This document shows positions 1-8,284 of a stretch of DNA of 35,043 nt, in pieces. The stretch is from Succinivibrio sp. (GTDB lineage: Bacteria > Pseudomonadota > Gammaproteobacteria > Enterobacterales > Succinivibrionaceae): positions 1 to 35,043 of the forward strand of contig JAFUGP010000153.1 of NCBI GenBank assembly GCA_017469335.1, written 5' to 3'. The notes below the pieces were generated by a model. That model was not told the DNA's origin. It did no database searches and saw only the letters and a list, made by a program, of their open reading frames with translations. A program made the position numbers and the translations under genes. Position 1 is the first letter of the stretch. Every line of letters starts with the position of its first letter.

Positions 1-297
1 GAAGGGCGAGCCGAACTGCGAGAATTCCTTGAGCACCTTCTCGATGGGGAAAAAGCCCTTCTCGGCCAGTACCGCGTAGAGCGTCTCCACGCTGTGGCCC
101 TTGCTCATGATGAAGTGGTCATGCCCGGCCTTGCCGAAATTCTCCGGGTTGACGTTCATCACCTTGAAGTAGAGCACCGTCAAAACTTCCATCACCGACA
201 TGTCGCCGCCGATGTGGCCGCCCTTGCCGTTGATGATCATCTGCACCACGTCCTGGCGCAGTTTGTAGGCCAGTTTGTGCAATTGTTTTTCATCCAT
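1..297 (-). CDS. Transketolase, N-terminal subunit (partial, runs off left edge)
   Basis: This is the first 99 codons of a thiamine-diphosphate enzyme whose remainder lies beyond position 1. The translation contains the transketolase N-terminal signatures GHIGGDMSVMEVLTVLYF near residues 33-50 and DHFIMSKGH near residues 68-76, which belong to the cofactor-binding half. The ATG at 297 follows an AGGAG about 10 bases upstream. It lies 14 bases after the isomerase stop and is probably in the same operon. The short leader and the motif spacing fit the two-subunit form of transketolase, in which N- and C-terminal halves are separate genes. The split is an inference, because the 3' part is not visible. 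The expected role is ketose cleavage and two-carbon transfer in cytosolic sugar catabolism. Confidence 0.88.
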   Translation of the reverse strand, partial: MDEKQLHKLAYKLRQDVVQMIINGKGGHIGGDMSVMEVLTVLYFKVMNVNPENFGKAGHDHFIMSKGHSVETLYAVLAEKGFFPIEKVLKEFSQFGSPF

Positions 298-311
298 AAT
301 AGTTTTACTCC

Positions 312-1715
312 TTAATCTCCGTACAGATGAGCCTTGACCTGATCCTCAATGGGGTCATAGAGATCCGGCGTGATGCCCAGATACTTGCAGGCCTCGTAGA
401 CTACCGGCACCACGTCGCCGTAGACACCCACGCAGTGATGGATGTAAGGACCGGTGACAATCTTGTACTCCAGGCGGTTCAGGTTCTCCACCTCGACCCA
501 CATGTAGGTGCCTAAGATGTGCGGACCCTCGACGCTGCGGGCGTTGCCCAGCAGCATGGAGTACTCGCCGTTGTCCCCGTCAAAGCGCATCAAGGTGAGC
601 TTGTCCGAGTGCTTGGCCTCTGCCGAGAGCGAGCCTTCGTCCTTGAAAGCGATCGGGCAGGTCAGCTCTGGCTTTTCCTTGGCCACCGACACCGGCCACG
701 GGCCGCAGTGCTGCAAGAGTTCGCCGTTCTCGTTGTCGGGATGACGCACGGTCCAGTCGGCAAAGAAGCTGCGGGTCTCGTTCATCACCGCCGCCTCGGC
801 AATTAAGGCGGTGATAGCGCCGTGAATGTCGGTCTCGCAGACAATCGGGATCCCCATGTCGTTTAGGATGGCGTTGGCCGCACAGGGCATGATCCCCAGC
901 TCGTCCTGCAGTGCTGTCCAGCACTGAATGGCGCCGGCGTTGCAGCCGTACTTGTCAATGAGCTCCTTCATGGAGCGGGCCAGTGCGGCCACGGCCTCCA
1001 GGTGCGGGGGGCTGATCTTGACCACGGTGTTGTCCTGCAGGAACTTGAGCTCATCTCCGGCACCATGCTGCTCCATGATGCGGCGGGCGCGCAGCACCAC
1101 CTCGGAGAGCGGCACCGGGGAGAGCTGAATGTTGAATTTCTCCAGAAGTTCGCCTTCGTTGCACATGGTGGTCCAGAAATCGAAAGGACGCGGGCCCATC
1201 TGCAGGATGCGGGTGTGACGGAAAGTCCTGACGATGTTGCACACCGCCATGAATTCCCTAACCCCGCGCTCAAAGAGCGGATCGGTGAGCCGGCAGTTGC
1301 TTAAGTAGGTGAACTTGACCTGGAAGCGGCGCAGCACCTTGCCGGTGGCGAACAGGCCGCACTGACTGTCGCGCAGGCGGCGGCCGTCCGGCAGCGGACG
1401 CTCATCGCGCGGTCCCCACAGCAGAACCGGCAGATTTAGTTCCTTGGCCAGCCTGGCACACACATACTCGGTGCCGAAGTTTTCGTGAGCGAGAATGATG
1501 CCGTCCACCCCTTCGCGGCGGAATTTGGCGGCGATTTTGGCCACATCCTCATCGGCAAAGAGCAGGCCCTCGGAGTTGATGTCCTTGATGTCCACAAAGT
1601 CTATGCCCAGTTCGGTCAGACGCTGCGCGGTCAGATCGCGGTACTTTAAGGCATCCGGCGCCGAGAACACACTGCGTCTGGTCGGCACGAATCCCAATTT
1701 GATTTTTGCTGCCAT
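312..1715 (-). CDS. L-fucose/L-arabinose isomerase family protein (COG2407 type)
   Basis: A 467-residue cytosolic protein that probably converts an aldose to a ketose using a divalent metal. The family is recognisable from the conserved C-terminal half. CETDIHGAIT (Glu about 294), FFADWT (Asp about 320) and YIHHCVGVYGD (His about 426-427) match the Glu/Asp/His metal and catalytic set of fucose isomerase. The N-terminal half has the Rossmann-like substrate domain, with DGIILAHENFGTEY near residue 71. It is shorter than classical FucI (about 590 residues), as is usual for the COG2407 branch. An AGGAG precedes the ATG. It sits between the importer permease and a transketolase gene, so its substrate is probably the imported sugar or its phosphate. 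The substrate cannot be read from the sequence; pentoses, 6-deoxyhexoses or a modified hexose remain possible. Confidence 0.82.
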   Translation of the reverse strand: MAAKIKLGFVPTRRSVFSAPDALKYRDLTAQRLTELGIDFVDIKDINSEGLLFADEDVAKIAAKFRREGVDGIILAHENFGTEYVCARLAKELNLPVLLWGPRDERPLPDGRRLRDSQCGLFATGKVLRRFQVKFTYLSNCRLTDPLFERGVREFMAVCNIVRTFRHTRILQMGPRPFDFWTTMCNEGELLEKFNIQLSPVPLSEVVLRARRIMEQHGAGDELKFLQDNTVVKISPPHLEAVAALARSMKELIDKYGCNAGAIQCWTALQDELGIMPCAANAILNDMGIPIVCETDIHGAITALIAEAAVMNETRSFFADWTVRHPDNENGELLQHCGPWPVSVAKEKPELTCPIAFKDEGSLSAEAKHSDKLTLMRFDGDNGEYSMLLGNARSVEGPHILGTYMWVEVENLNRLEYKIVTGPYIHHCVGVYGDVVPVVYEACKYLGITPDLYDPIEDQVKAHLYGD

Positions 1716-1739
1716 GTGTAATTACTCCTATGTTGTTTC

Positions 1740-1777
1740 AAGCCTGCCGGCAGGTCTTAAAGGCCCCGGGCAGGCTT
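1740..1777 (-). other. Intergenic hairpin between permease and isomerase genes
   Basis: Within the 73-base gap, AAGCCTGCC and GGCAGGCTT form a 9-base-pair stem with a 20-base loop. No T-run follows on the minus strand, so a full terminator is unlikely. It could protect or process the polycistronic transcript and lower expression of the enzyme genes relative to the transporter. Confidence 0.45.
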
Positions 1778-1788
1778 GCTTGTAAGTT

Positions 1789-2811
1789 TTATTTGTTCGC
1801 GTTGCGGGCCTGCAAAGCCATACGCGCCTGCAGGTTGCGCTGGTACTGGTCGATGATGACGGCCAGCACGATCACCAAGCCCTTGATAATCATCTGCCAG
1901 AACTCGGACACGCCGCACATTACCATGCCGTCGGTGATCACACCGATGATGAAGGCACCGATGACGGTACCGACGATAGTGCCCACACCGCCCATCAGGG
2001 AAGTGCCGCCCAGCACGGCCGCGGCAATGGCATTCATTTCCCAGGTGTTACCGGTCATGGGGTGGGAGGCCACCAGCTGCGAGGTGGCGATGATGCCCAC
2101 CACGGCCGAGCACACGCCCGAGAACATATAGACCAGCACGGTATCGTGATCCACCCGCACACCCGAGAGCCTGGCGGCGCGGTTATTGCCGCCGATGGCC
2201 AGGATGTGCCAGCCAAACGGGGTCTTGCGCAGCACGATAAAGGCCAGCACGGCAATGATGATGAGGATGATCACCGCTACCGGGAAGCCGGCGATGTCAC
2301 GGCCGAAGATTTCAAAGCCGGTGTTGCCCAGGGCCTCCTTGCCCACCAAGTTCGGGAAGGTGGCGCCGTTGGAGGTAAGGTTGGCCAGACCGCGGGCCAC
2401 GTACATCATGCCCAAGGTGGCGATGAAGGGGGCCACGGCGAACTTGGTGATCACCAGACCGTTGATGAGGCCGATCAGCATGCCGATGAGCATGGCGATG
2501 ATCACGATGGTCGGTACCGAAAAGTAGATGGTCTGTCCGAACAAGGTCAGGCCCTTGTTGATGAGCAGTCCTGAGACCATGCCCGCCAGACCGGCGATGG
2601 AGCCCACCGAGAGGTCGATGCCGCCCGTGACCAGCACGTAGGTCATGCCGATGCCCAAGATACCGTATAAGGCCACATGCTTGGAAATGGACAACAGCGA
2701 GGAGCCGGTGAAGAAGGACTCCGATGCCAGGGAAAAGAACAGGACCAGGAGGGCCAGCACAATCAGGGTGCGCCCTTTGAGTATGGTCATAACCAGATCA
2801 TTTTTATTCAT
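1789..2811 (-). CDS. Sugar ABC transporter permease, RbsC/MglC type
   Basis: A 340-residue, very hydrophobic inner-membrane protein of the BPD_transp_2 family, which forms the channel of ribose/galactose-type sugar importers. Typical segments are VTGGIDLSVGSIAGLAG near residue 60, GLINGLVITKFAVAPFIATLG near 117 and the cytoplasmic coupling stretch AAAVLGGTSLMGGVGTIVGT near 269. About eight to ten membrane spans are apparent. It starts 14 bases after the stop of the double-ATPase gene and clearly belongs to the same operon. Length matches the family norm (about 320-350). Substrate choice depends on the binding protein, so the sugar is not known. Confidence 0.93.
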   Translation of the reverse strand: MNKNDLVMTILKGRTLIVLALLVLFFSLASESFFTGSSLLSISKHVALYGILGIGMTYVLVTGGIDLSVGSIAGLAGMVSGLLINKGLTLFGQTIYFSVPTIVIIAMLIGMLIGLINGLVITKFAVAPFIATLGMMYVARGLANLTSNGATFPNLVGKEALGNTGFEIFGRDIAGFPVAVIILIIIAVLAFIVLRKTPFGWHILAIGGNNRAARLSGVRVDHDTVLVYMFSGVCSAVVGIIATSQLVASHPMTGNTWEMNAIAAAVLGGTSLMGGVGTIVGTVIGAFIIGVITDGMVMCGVSEFWQMIIKGLVIVLAVIIDQYQRNLQARMALQARNANK

Positions 2812-2825
2812 GGTAATTTCTCCGT

Positions 2826-4361
2826 TTACGCAGCCTGATGGCCCTTGTAAGAGGCTTCGACCAGCTTTTGCTGCGTGATGTCAGCTCCGGTAAGTTCTGC
2901 GGTCTTGATGCCGTTGGACAGCACCACAATGCGATCGGCGATGGCGATGATCTCCTCTAACTCCGAGGACACCACGATGAGGGACAGGCCTCTTTCGGCG
3001 TACTGGTAGATGAGTTGGAACATCTCGGTTTTGGCACCGATGTCGATACCGCGGGAGGGCTCGTCAAGCAGCATGATGGAAGGATTGGTCAAAGCGCCCT
3101 TGGCGAACACACACTTCTGCTGATTGCCGCCCGAGAGCGACAGAATGGGCAGATTCTTGTCCGCCACCTTGATCATCACATCATGGATCATGGCGTCGGT
3201 GGCCTCGCTCTCCTTGTGATTGTGGATGAGGCCCCAGCGGTCGGTGTACTTGGCGATATTGGTCAGGGCAATGTTCTGATCAATGTTCATGGTCTGCACC
3301 AGACCGTCGCGCTGCCGGTCCTCGGGCAGCAGGGCAAAGCCGTGGCCGATCATGTCCACCAACGAGGTGATCTGAAGGGGCTGACCGTCCTTGATGATCT
3401 GCCCGGTATGCAGGGGCCTTAAGCCCATGATGCACTCGAACACCTCGGTGCGCCCGGCACCCAGAAGTCCGTACAGGCCTAAGATCTCGCCCTGGCGCAG
3501 GTCAAAGGAGACCTTGTTGAGCAGATAGCCGCCGCCTGACTTGGGCAGCGTCAGATCCTTGACCTCCAGCACCTTGGGCCGCTTGCTCCAGTCCACTTCC
3601 TGACTGCGCTTGGGATAGTTCTTGCCCTTGCCAATCATGTTGCGCACGATCCAGGCCAAATCGATGTTCTTGGTCTGATCCTGTGCCACCAGCTTGCCGT
3701 CACGGAAGACGGTAAGATAGTCACCGATGCGCATAAGCTCTTCTAAGCGGTGGGAGATGTAGACGATGGAGATACCCGAGGCCGTCAGTTCGCGCATGAT
3801 CTTAAAGAGCACCTCCACTTCCTGCTCGGAGAGCGAGGAGGTGGGCTCATCCATGATCAGAATGCGCAGATTGGGGATGAGCAGATTGCGGGCAATCTCA
3901 ATCATCTGCTGCTGCCCCACCCTGAGATCGCCCACCCGGGTGTCGGGATCGATGGGGTAGTTCAGCCGTCCCAGCACCTCCTTGGCCAGTTTGCGGTGCT
4001 CGGCGTCATCGAGCATGCCGCTCTGGGTGCGCTCTGAGGACATAAAGAGGTTCTGGAATACATTCAAATTGGGAAACAGGCACAGCTCCTGATGGATGAT
4101 GGCGATGCCCTCGGCACGCGCGTCCACGGTAGAATCGAAGCTCACCTCCCGGCCCTCTAAGTAGAGCTTGCCGCTGGAGGGTTTCTCAATTCCGGCGATA
4201 ATCTTCATCAGGGTCGACTTACCGGCGCCGTTCTCGCCGATAAGCACGTTCACCTTGCCCCGCCTGATATCGAACGAGACCTGATCGAGCGCCTTGGTGC
4301 CCGGATAGATCTTGTCGATTTTCTCGGCGTGAAAAACGATGTCTTCTGTTGCTTCGCTCAT
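2826..4361 (-). CDS. Sugar ABC transporter ATP-binding protein with two ABC domains (RbsA/MglA type)
   Basis: A 511-residue fused ATPase that drives the importer. The first domain is complete: Walker A GENGAGKST near residue 43, signature LRVGQQQ near 147 and Walker B LIMDEPTSSLS near 168. The second domain has the degenerate P-loop GLLGAGRTE typical of this family, a canonical LSGGNQQK signature and Walker B LLDEPSRGID. The asymmetry between active and degenerate sites is normal for RbsA, MglA and XylG. The start is 4 bases after the DUF2291 stop and the stop is 14 bases before the permease. Cytosolic, bound to the permease. Confidence 0.95.
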   Translation of the reverse strand: MSEATEDIVFHAEKIDKIYPGTKALDQVSFDIRRGKVNVLIGENGAGKSTLMKIIAGIEKPSSGKLYLEGREVSFDSTVDARAEGIAIIHQELCLFPNLNVFQNLFMSSERTQSGMLDDAEHRKLAKEVLGRLNYPIDPDTRVGDLRVGQQQMIEIARNLLIPNLRILIMDEPTSSLSEQEVEVLFKIMRELTASGISIVYISHRLEELMRIGDYLTVFRDGKLVAQDQTKNIDLAWIVRNMIGKGKNYPKRSQEVDWSKRPKVLEVKDLTLPKSGGGYLLNKVSFDLRQGEILGLYGLLGAGRTEVFECIMGLRPLHTGQIIKDGQPLQITSLVDMIGHGFALLPEDRQRDGLVQTMNIDQNIALTNIAKYTDRWGLIHNHKESEATDAMIHDVMIKVADKNLPILSLSGGNQQKCVFAKGALTNPSIMLLDEPSRGIDIGAKTEMFQLIYQYAERGLSLIVVSSELEEIIAIADRIVVLSNGIKTAELTGADITQQKLVEASYKGHQAA

Positions 4362-4365
4362 GGTT

Positions 4366-5007
4366 TTACTCCACCACAGTCAGTTCCACCGGAGTGATCC
4401 TCAGCACCTTGTCCGAGCCCACCGTGAAGCAGCCGATGTATTTGATTTTCTTACCCAGCAATGAGGAAACATTGGCCGGAGTGATGATGCCGTTCTGGAT
4501 CTTCTCGTGCAGCGCCACCGACACCTGGGCCCACTCAATCTGGTTGGTGTAATCCTTGTAACTGATGAGATCGATGGTGTCACGCACCGCCGAGCCCTTG
4601 TAGACCGGACCTATCTGAATGCGGAAGGTCTCCTCGCCCTTATAATCATCGGGCTCCAAGAGCAGATACCCCGAGCGCAGTTTGTCCTTGACCTCGGTGA
4701 CCGTGCCCTGCCCCTTGACAATGAAGGACAGTGCCCCGCTCTCACCGTTGGGGGCGTAGCCGCGTTCGGCGACACTCTTTAAATTGCCCTTGGCGGTGTT
4801 AAGCAGATCGTTGACGTCCACGGCCTTTTTCTCAAAGTAAGTCTTGGCGTTCTGCTCCCAGAAATTGTTCACCACGGTGGCCGGATCAAAACTGACCTCG
4901 CCGGTCAGATCCGACTCATGGCCCTCCTTGACGATGGTCGAGGAGGCAAAGGCGTAAATGACAAACACTGCCGCCAGCGCGGCGATGATGATGTTGCGTT
5001 TGGACAT
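4366..5007 (-). CDS. DUF2291 family protein (transporter-associated, membrane-anchored)
   Basis: A 213-residue protein matching the DUF2291 family, which is regularly found inside ribose-type ABC transporter operons. Residues about 5-25 form one hydrophobic segment (IIIAALAAVFVIYAFAS), an uncleaved anchor or signal. There is no lipobox cysteine. The remainder is a soluble, presumably periplasmic domain with motifs such as SFDPATVVNNFW near residue 39 and IQIGPVYKGSAVRDTIDLIS near 130. It lies between the binding protein and the ATPase, 4 bases from the latter. The family has no established biochemical role. Accessory help to the periplasmic binding protein is a guess from position. Confidence 0.82.
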   Translation of the reverse strand: MSKRNIIIAALAAVFVIYAFASSTIVKEGHESDLTGEVSFDPATVVNNFWEQNAKTYFEKKAVDVNDLLNTAKGNLKSVAERGYAPNGESGALSFIVKGQGTVTEVKDKLRSGYLLLEPDDYKGEETFRIQIGPVYKGSAVRDTIDLISYKDYTNQIEWAQVSVALHEKIQNGIITPANVSSLLGKKIKYIGCFTVGSDKVLRITPVELTVVE

Positions 5008-5081
5008 TTTTTACTCCCTAAAAGCACGCACTCCCCTCTGCCCCAGTAAAGAGACCTGACATGGGATGAAGAGAGGGGGAA

Positions 5082-5105
5082 GGCTGCACCTTAAGCGGTG
5101 CAGCC
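5082..5105 (-). other. Intergenic hairpin after the binding-protein gene
   Basis: GGCTGCACC and GGTGCAGCC form a perfect 9-base-pair stem with loop TTAAGC, 11 bases after the binding-protein stop. On the minus strand it is followed by TTCCCCCTCTC rather than a clean T-run. This arrangement fits a partial terminator or 3' stabiliser that lets the binding protein be made in excess over the membrane components, as is common in binding-protein operons. Confidence 0.6.
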
Positions 5106-5116
5106 TGAGTGTTGGA

Positions 5117-6088
5117 TTATTCGGACAGCGCGAAGTTGTTGAGCTTCTTGGCGTTATCCTTGGTGATGATGACGCAGTCCATCAGCTGCTTCTCGGGCTG
5201 GCCGGTGGAGCCGGTCTTTAAGTACTTGTCAGCCTGCTCCACGGCGACTTTGGCGATAGCTGCGGCCGGCTGCATGGCGGTGGCAGTCATGGTGCCGCCT
5301 AAGATCTCGTCACGGGCGTCATTGGAGCCGTCCACGGCGATAATCTTCAGCGGGCCCTTGCCGGCGGCCTTGATGGCTGCCGCGGCGCCCACGGCCATGT
5401 TGTCATTGCCAGAGATCACACCCTTTAAGTTGGGATTGGTCTGCAGAATGGTCTCCATCTTGGAATAGGCCAGATTCTGATCCCAGTTGGCAGTCTGCAC
5501 CGCGACCCTCTTCATGTTCGGGTACTGGTCGATGACCTCATGGAAAGCCGTGGAGCGGGTCTTGGCGTTGGTGTCGGAATCGAGGCCGTAAAGCTCGGCA
5601 TACTCGCCTTCCTCTTCCATGGCCTCAACGAAGACCTCGGCGGCGCCCTTGGCACCCTGGTAATTGTTGGCCACGATCTGGGCAATGGCAATGCCCTGCT
5701 CATTGATCTCACGGTCAATGAGGAAAGTGGGAATGTTGTTGTCGTAGGCGCGCTTCACCGCGGCCAAGGTGGCATCGGCACCGGCGTTGTCGCACACAAT
5801 GGCGGCCGCCTTATCGGAAATGGCAGTCTCAAAGAGCTCGGCCTGCTTGACCGGGCTGTCGTCATGGGAGACCATCTTGACATCGTAGCCTAAGTCACGC
5901 GCCGTCTGGGAAGCCACCTCAGCCTCGGTCTTGAAGAAAGGATTGGAGTGCGAGGGGGTGATCACGTAGATGATGTTGGAGCCGCCTCCGGTCAGACGCT
6001 TGGGTGCATCGGCAGCACCGGCGGAAGAAGCGAACATGCCACAAGCACAGACCATGGCTACAGCAGCGCAGAACTTGGAAACTTTCAT
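5117..6088 (-). CDS. Periplasmic sugar-binding protein of the ribose-type ABC importer
   Basis: A 323-residue protein of the Peripla_BP_4 (RbsB-like) family. A signal peptide occupies about residues 1-25 (hydrophobic core CAAVAMVCACGMFASSAGA, cleavage after AGA). The mature part shows the usual landmarks: YVITPSHSNPFFKTEAEVA near residue 41, ISDKAAAIVCDNAGADAT near 90, IPTFLIDREIN near 118, GVISGNDNMAVGAAAAIKAAG near 224 and IIAVDGSNDARDEIL near 248. The family binds an aldose in the cleft. The gene is first of the importer set, with AAGGAG 11 bases before its ATG. A 248-base upstream gap contains an inverted repeat that may be its operator. Confidence 0.93.
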   Translation of the reverse strand: MKVSKFCAAVAMVCACGMFASSAGAADAPKRLTGGGSNIIYVITPSHSNPFFKTEAEVASQTARDLGYDVKMVSHDDSPVKQAELFETAISDKAAAIVCDNAGADATLAAVKRAYDNNIPTFLIDREINEQGIAIAQIVANNYQGAKGAAEVFVEAMEEEGEYAELYGLDSDTNAKTRSTAFHEVIDQYPNMKRVAVQTANWDQNLAYSKMETILQTNPNLKGVISGNDNMAVGAAAAIKAAGKGPLKIIAVDGSNDARDEILGGTMTATAMQPAAAIAKVAVEQADKYLKTGSTGQPEKQLMDCVIITKDNAKKLNNFALSE

Positions 6089-6125
6089 CTTAACTAAAAC
6101 TCCTTAGATGTTTATAAATCAAACG

Positions 6126-6177
6126 GGTCTGGTAAGCTGACCGGTCTTAAACCTGAGGTCAATACCAAACGCAGACC
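6126..6177. promoter_or_regulatory. Nested inverted repeats upstream of the importer, candidate operator
   Basis: GGTCTG (6126-6131) pairs with CAGACC (6172-6177). Inside it TGACC (6138-6142) pairs with GGTCA (6157-6161). The site lies 38-89 bases before the binding-protein start and overlaps where a promoter would be expected. No good -35/-10 pair is visible nearby, which fits an activator-dependent promoter. The adjacent AraC-type regulator is the obvious candidate, but AraC sites are more often direct repeats, so the assignment is tentative. Confidence 0.3.
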
Positions 6178-6256
6178 TAACATAGCTAATAATAGGTAAT
6201 GGATGCTGTGACGGTTAGCATCAAAAAAACATTTTTAGCGGGAAAATAATCTGTGT

Positions 6257-6279
6257 AGGCGTGCTTTTGGTACACGCCT
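6257..6279 (-). terminator. Possible terminator after the AraC-type gene
   Basis: AGGCGTG and CACGCCT form a 7-base-pair stem with a 9-base loop, 57 bases beyond the regulator stop. On the minus strand a T-rich stretch with ATTATTTT follows, about 7 bases after the stem. The T-run is interrupted, so efficiency is uncertain. Confidence 0.38.
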
Positions 6280-6336
6280 CATAATTCGCCGCTTTGAGGT
6301 GGCTTGGAGCAGAGCTGAAACTATGCGGCAGCAAGC

Positions 6337-7575
6337 TCAGTCGTCAACGGTGCCCTTGCCGGCGCGGGAGCGGCGGAATTTCGCCGGACTCTGTCCGGTC
6401 AACTCCATGAAAATACGCCCGAAATGACTTTGGGAATTGAAGGAGAGCAGCTCGGCAATCTCCGCGATGGAGTGCTGCTCGTCCTGCAGCATGAGTTTGG
6501 CCGCCTCAATCTTGCGCTGCCTGACATAATCTCCCACCGTCACGCCCTCTTCGTCCTTGAAGGTACGCATGAGGTGTCCGGGGCTGATTTTAAGGCGCAC
6601 TGCCAGTTCCTTGAGGGAAATTTTGTCATGCAGATGGCGCTCTATATATTCCTTGGCCTTGGATACCGCCGGGGAATTGCCGCTGTGACGGCGCCGCTTC
6701 AGGTACTCCCTGACCTCCTGGGCACAGCGAAACGCGCAGGAGCGGGCCAAAGCCGTGGCTTCGGCCGGATAACGGCAGTTCTCCACCTGCAGAATGTAGC
6801 TGTCGGAAACGGTGTACAGATCCTCCACGCTCAAGCCCGCGTCAATGGCAGCGCGGGTGGCGATGGTCACATCGACGATCCCTAAGTTTTTGGCGTTGCG
6901 CAAAGCATCGCGCGCCAAGGTGCCGCGCATGCCCGCGTAAGGCGAGTCCAACACCCGGGCCAGTGACTCCTCGTCCCCGCGCATGATGGCCTCGCGGATC
7001 TGCCGCTCAAAAATACCCGGGTTATGCGGTTTGGCCTGCATCAGCCCCTGCGAGAGCACTGCGGCCTCGGACTGACGTCCGACACTTTGGGCGTTGAAGA
7101 AGTAGCGCTCCATGAAATCCCCGGGGGAGATTTCCTCGCCGCTGACCGCGCTGTGAATGAGCAGCAGCACCGAGGACAAGCGCAGGGGATCGCACTCCAT
7201 GAGCACGCAGTTGTCGGCGTGATGGCGCAGGGCATAGAGCTTGACGAAGTTCTGATTGACCCGTCCCACGCACACGGGACCTAAGATGGCCACGACGTTG
7301 CGGGCACACTGCACCGCCCCGATTAAAGCGGGCAGTTCATCGGTGATAAGACAGATCCTGCTCTCGCGGGCCTTAGTGACCACGCGCTTTAAGAGTTCGG
7401 GATCGGAGTAAAGCACGCTCCAGGACTTATCGGTGTTGTCAAACCTGCCTAAGACCTCATCGTCCTCACCCACCACCACCACCGGCACCGGCAGAAGCCT
7501 GAGCAGCAGCGAGGCCGCGTAGGTAATGCCGGGCAGATGACCCTGCCCGAAGCTCTGAGCGCCGTCATCTGACAT
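6337..7575 (-). CDS. AraC/XylS-type transcriptional regulator
   Basis: A 412-residue regulator. The C-terminal 100 residues hold two helix-turn-helix motifs: KISLKELAVRLKISPGHLMR and the second around HSIAEIAELLSFNSQSHFGR, ending with the family hallmark GQSPAKFRR. The roughly 290-residue N-terminal part carries a predicted sensor region containing VVAILGPVCVG, resembling AraC regulators with an uncharacterised GPV-type sensor domain. I could not match it to a named ligand domain. Start at ATG 7575 is preferred because the longer frame would run into the pyranase coding sequence; its ribosome site is weak. It lies 41 bases after the RbsD-type gene and upstream of the importer, so it probably controls this sugar locus. 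Confidence 0.88.
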   Translation of the reverse strand: MSDDGAQSFGQGHLPGITYAASLLLRLLPVPVVVVGEDDEVLGRFDNTDKSWSVLYSDPELLKRVVTKARESRICLITDELPALIGAVQCARNVVAILGPVCVGRVNQNFVKLYALRHHADNCVLMECDPLRLSSVLLLIHSAVSGEEISPGDFMERYFFNAQSVGRQSEAAVLSQGLMQAKPHNPGIFERQIREAIMRGDEESLARVLDSPYAGMRGTLARDALRNAKNLGIVDVTIATRAAIDAGLSVEDLYTVSDSYILQVENCRYPAEATALARSCAFRCAQEVREYLKRRRHSGNSPAVSKAKEYIERHLHDKISLKELAVRLKISPGHLMRTFKDEEGVTVGDYVRQRKIEAAKLMLQDEQHSIAEIAELLSFNSQSHFGRIFMELTGQSPAKFRRSRAGKGTVDD

Positions 7576-7616
7576 GAAGTGCACCCGATCTTGGCAAGAA
7601 GGGCCCAAAGAAGAGA

Positions 7617-8018
7617 TCAGAAAGAAACATTGGACTCCAGCACCACGTTGCAGTAGGGCTGGCACTCCCCGGTGCGGACCACCGCCACCGAGGAGGCGGA
7701 GAGCCGCTTTAACTCATTATGTTCCACCACCGCCACCTCAATGTGGTTTTTCTGCGCCCACTCATGCACTTTCTCCCAGAACTGCGGGTTTTGCACCTCG
7801 GCTTCCCTCGCGATGGTGACCTTCTGGAACTTGGCCTCGGCATCCACCACCTTGAACACCTCCCAGAAGGGCGGCACACCGTAGGTTACGGCCAGATCGA
7901 TACGCTGCACTCCCGGGGGTACCGGCAGACCGCAGTCACCGATGGTAAGCGTATCAAAATGCCCCAGTTTGGCAATGACATAGGAGAGTTCGGAATTAAG
8001 ACAGCCGATCTTTTTCAT
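7617..8018 (-). CDS. rbsD: RbsD/FucU family sugar pyranase or mutarotase
   Basis: A 133-residue protein aligning along its length with E. coli RbsD: start MKKIGCLNSELSYVIAKLGH, then DCGLPVPPGVQRIDLAV near residue 28 and the C-terminal VVRTGECQPYCNVVL. The family converts sugar anomers or ring forms before kinase or isomerase action; the conserved His in KLGH and Asp in GDCGLP belong to the active site. Start at ATG 8018 is favoured over an upstream in-frame start because GAGGTG lies 6 bases before it and homologues begin there. It precedes the regulator gene. The family name is sure; whether ribose is the substrate is not, since the partner enzyme belongs to the fucose/arabinose isomerase family. 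Confidence 0.9.
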   Translation of the reverse strand: MKKIGCLNSELSYVIAKLGHFDTLTIGDCGLPVPPGVQRIDLAVTYGVPPFWEVFKVVDAEAKFQKVTIAREAEVQNPQFWEKVHEWAQKNHIEVAVVEHNELKRLSASSVAVVRTGECQPYCNVVLESNVSF

Positions 8019-8189
8019 AAGACACCTCATACAAAATTTCACCCGCACGCTGTCCTGTCCTGTTCAGCGCGGCGCCTGAACCTATCTTACCTGCACCGGC
8101 ATCCGGAAGGCGGCATACGCTTAGCAGTTTTTGATCTGCCCTGCGCTTGCTGCACCAATTAGGGGCTTGGGACGCTGCCATGCAGGATT

Positions 8190-8219
8190 TTGCCCGTGGG
8201 TGTAAAATTCGCTTATAGG
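8190..8219 (+). promoter_or_regulatory. Candidate sigma-70 promoter for the divergent binding protein
   Basis: TTGCCC (8190-8195) and TATAGG (8214-8219) are separated by 18 bases and lie about 65 bases before the start codon at 8285. This is the best pair seen in the 266-base gap between the divergent genes at 8018 and 8285. No convincing promoter for the minus-strand gene was found in the same gap. Confidence 0.4.
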
Positions 8220-8284
8220 TTACCGGGCCTTGCTTAAGTTTCCGCTCAGATCCGGTGTGTGAATTGTCAAAGCAGGTTTTTCTC

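Noticed and set aside
8019-8048. Extended N-terminus for the RbsD-type protein
   Set aside because: Homologues start at MKK and a good GAGGTG site lies just before ATG 8018.
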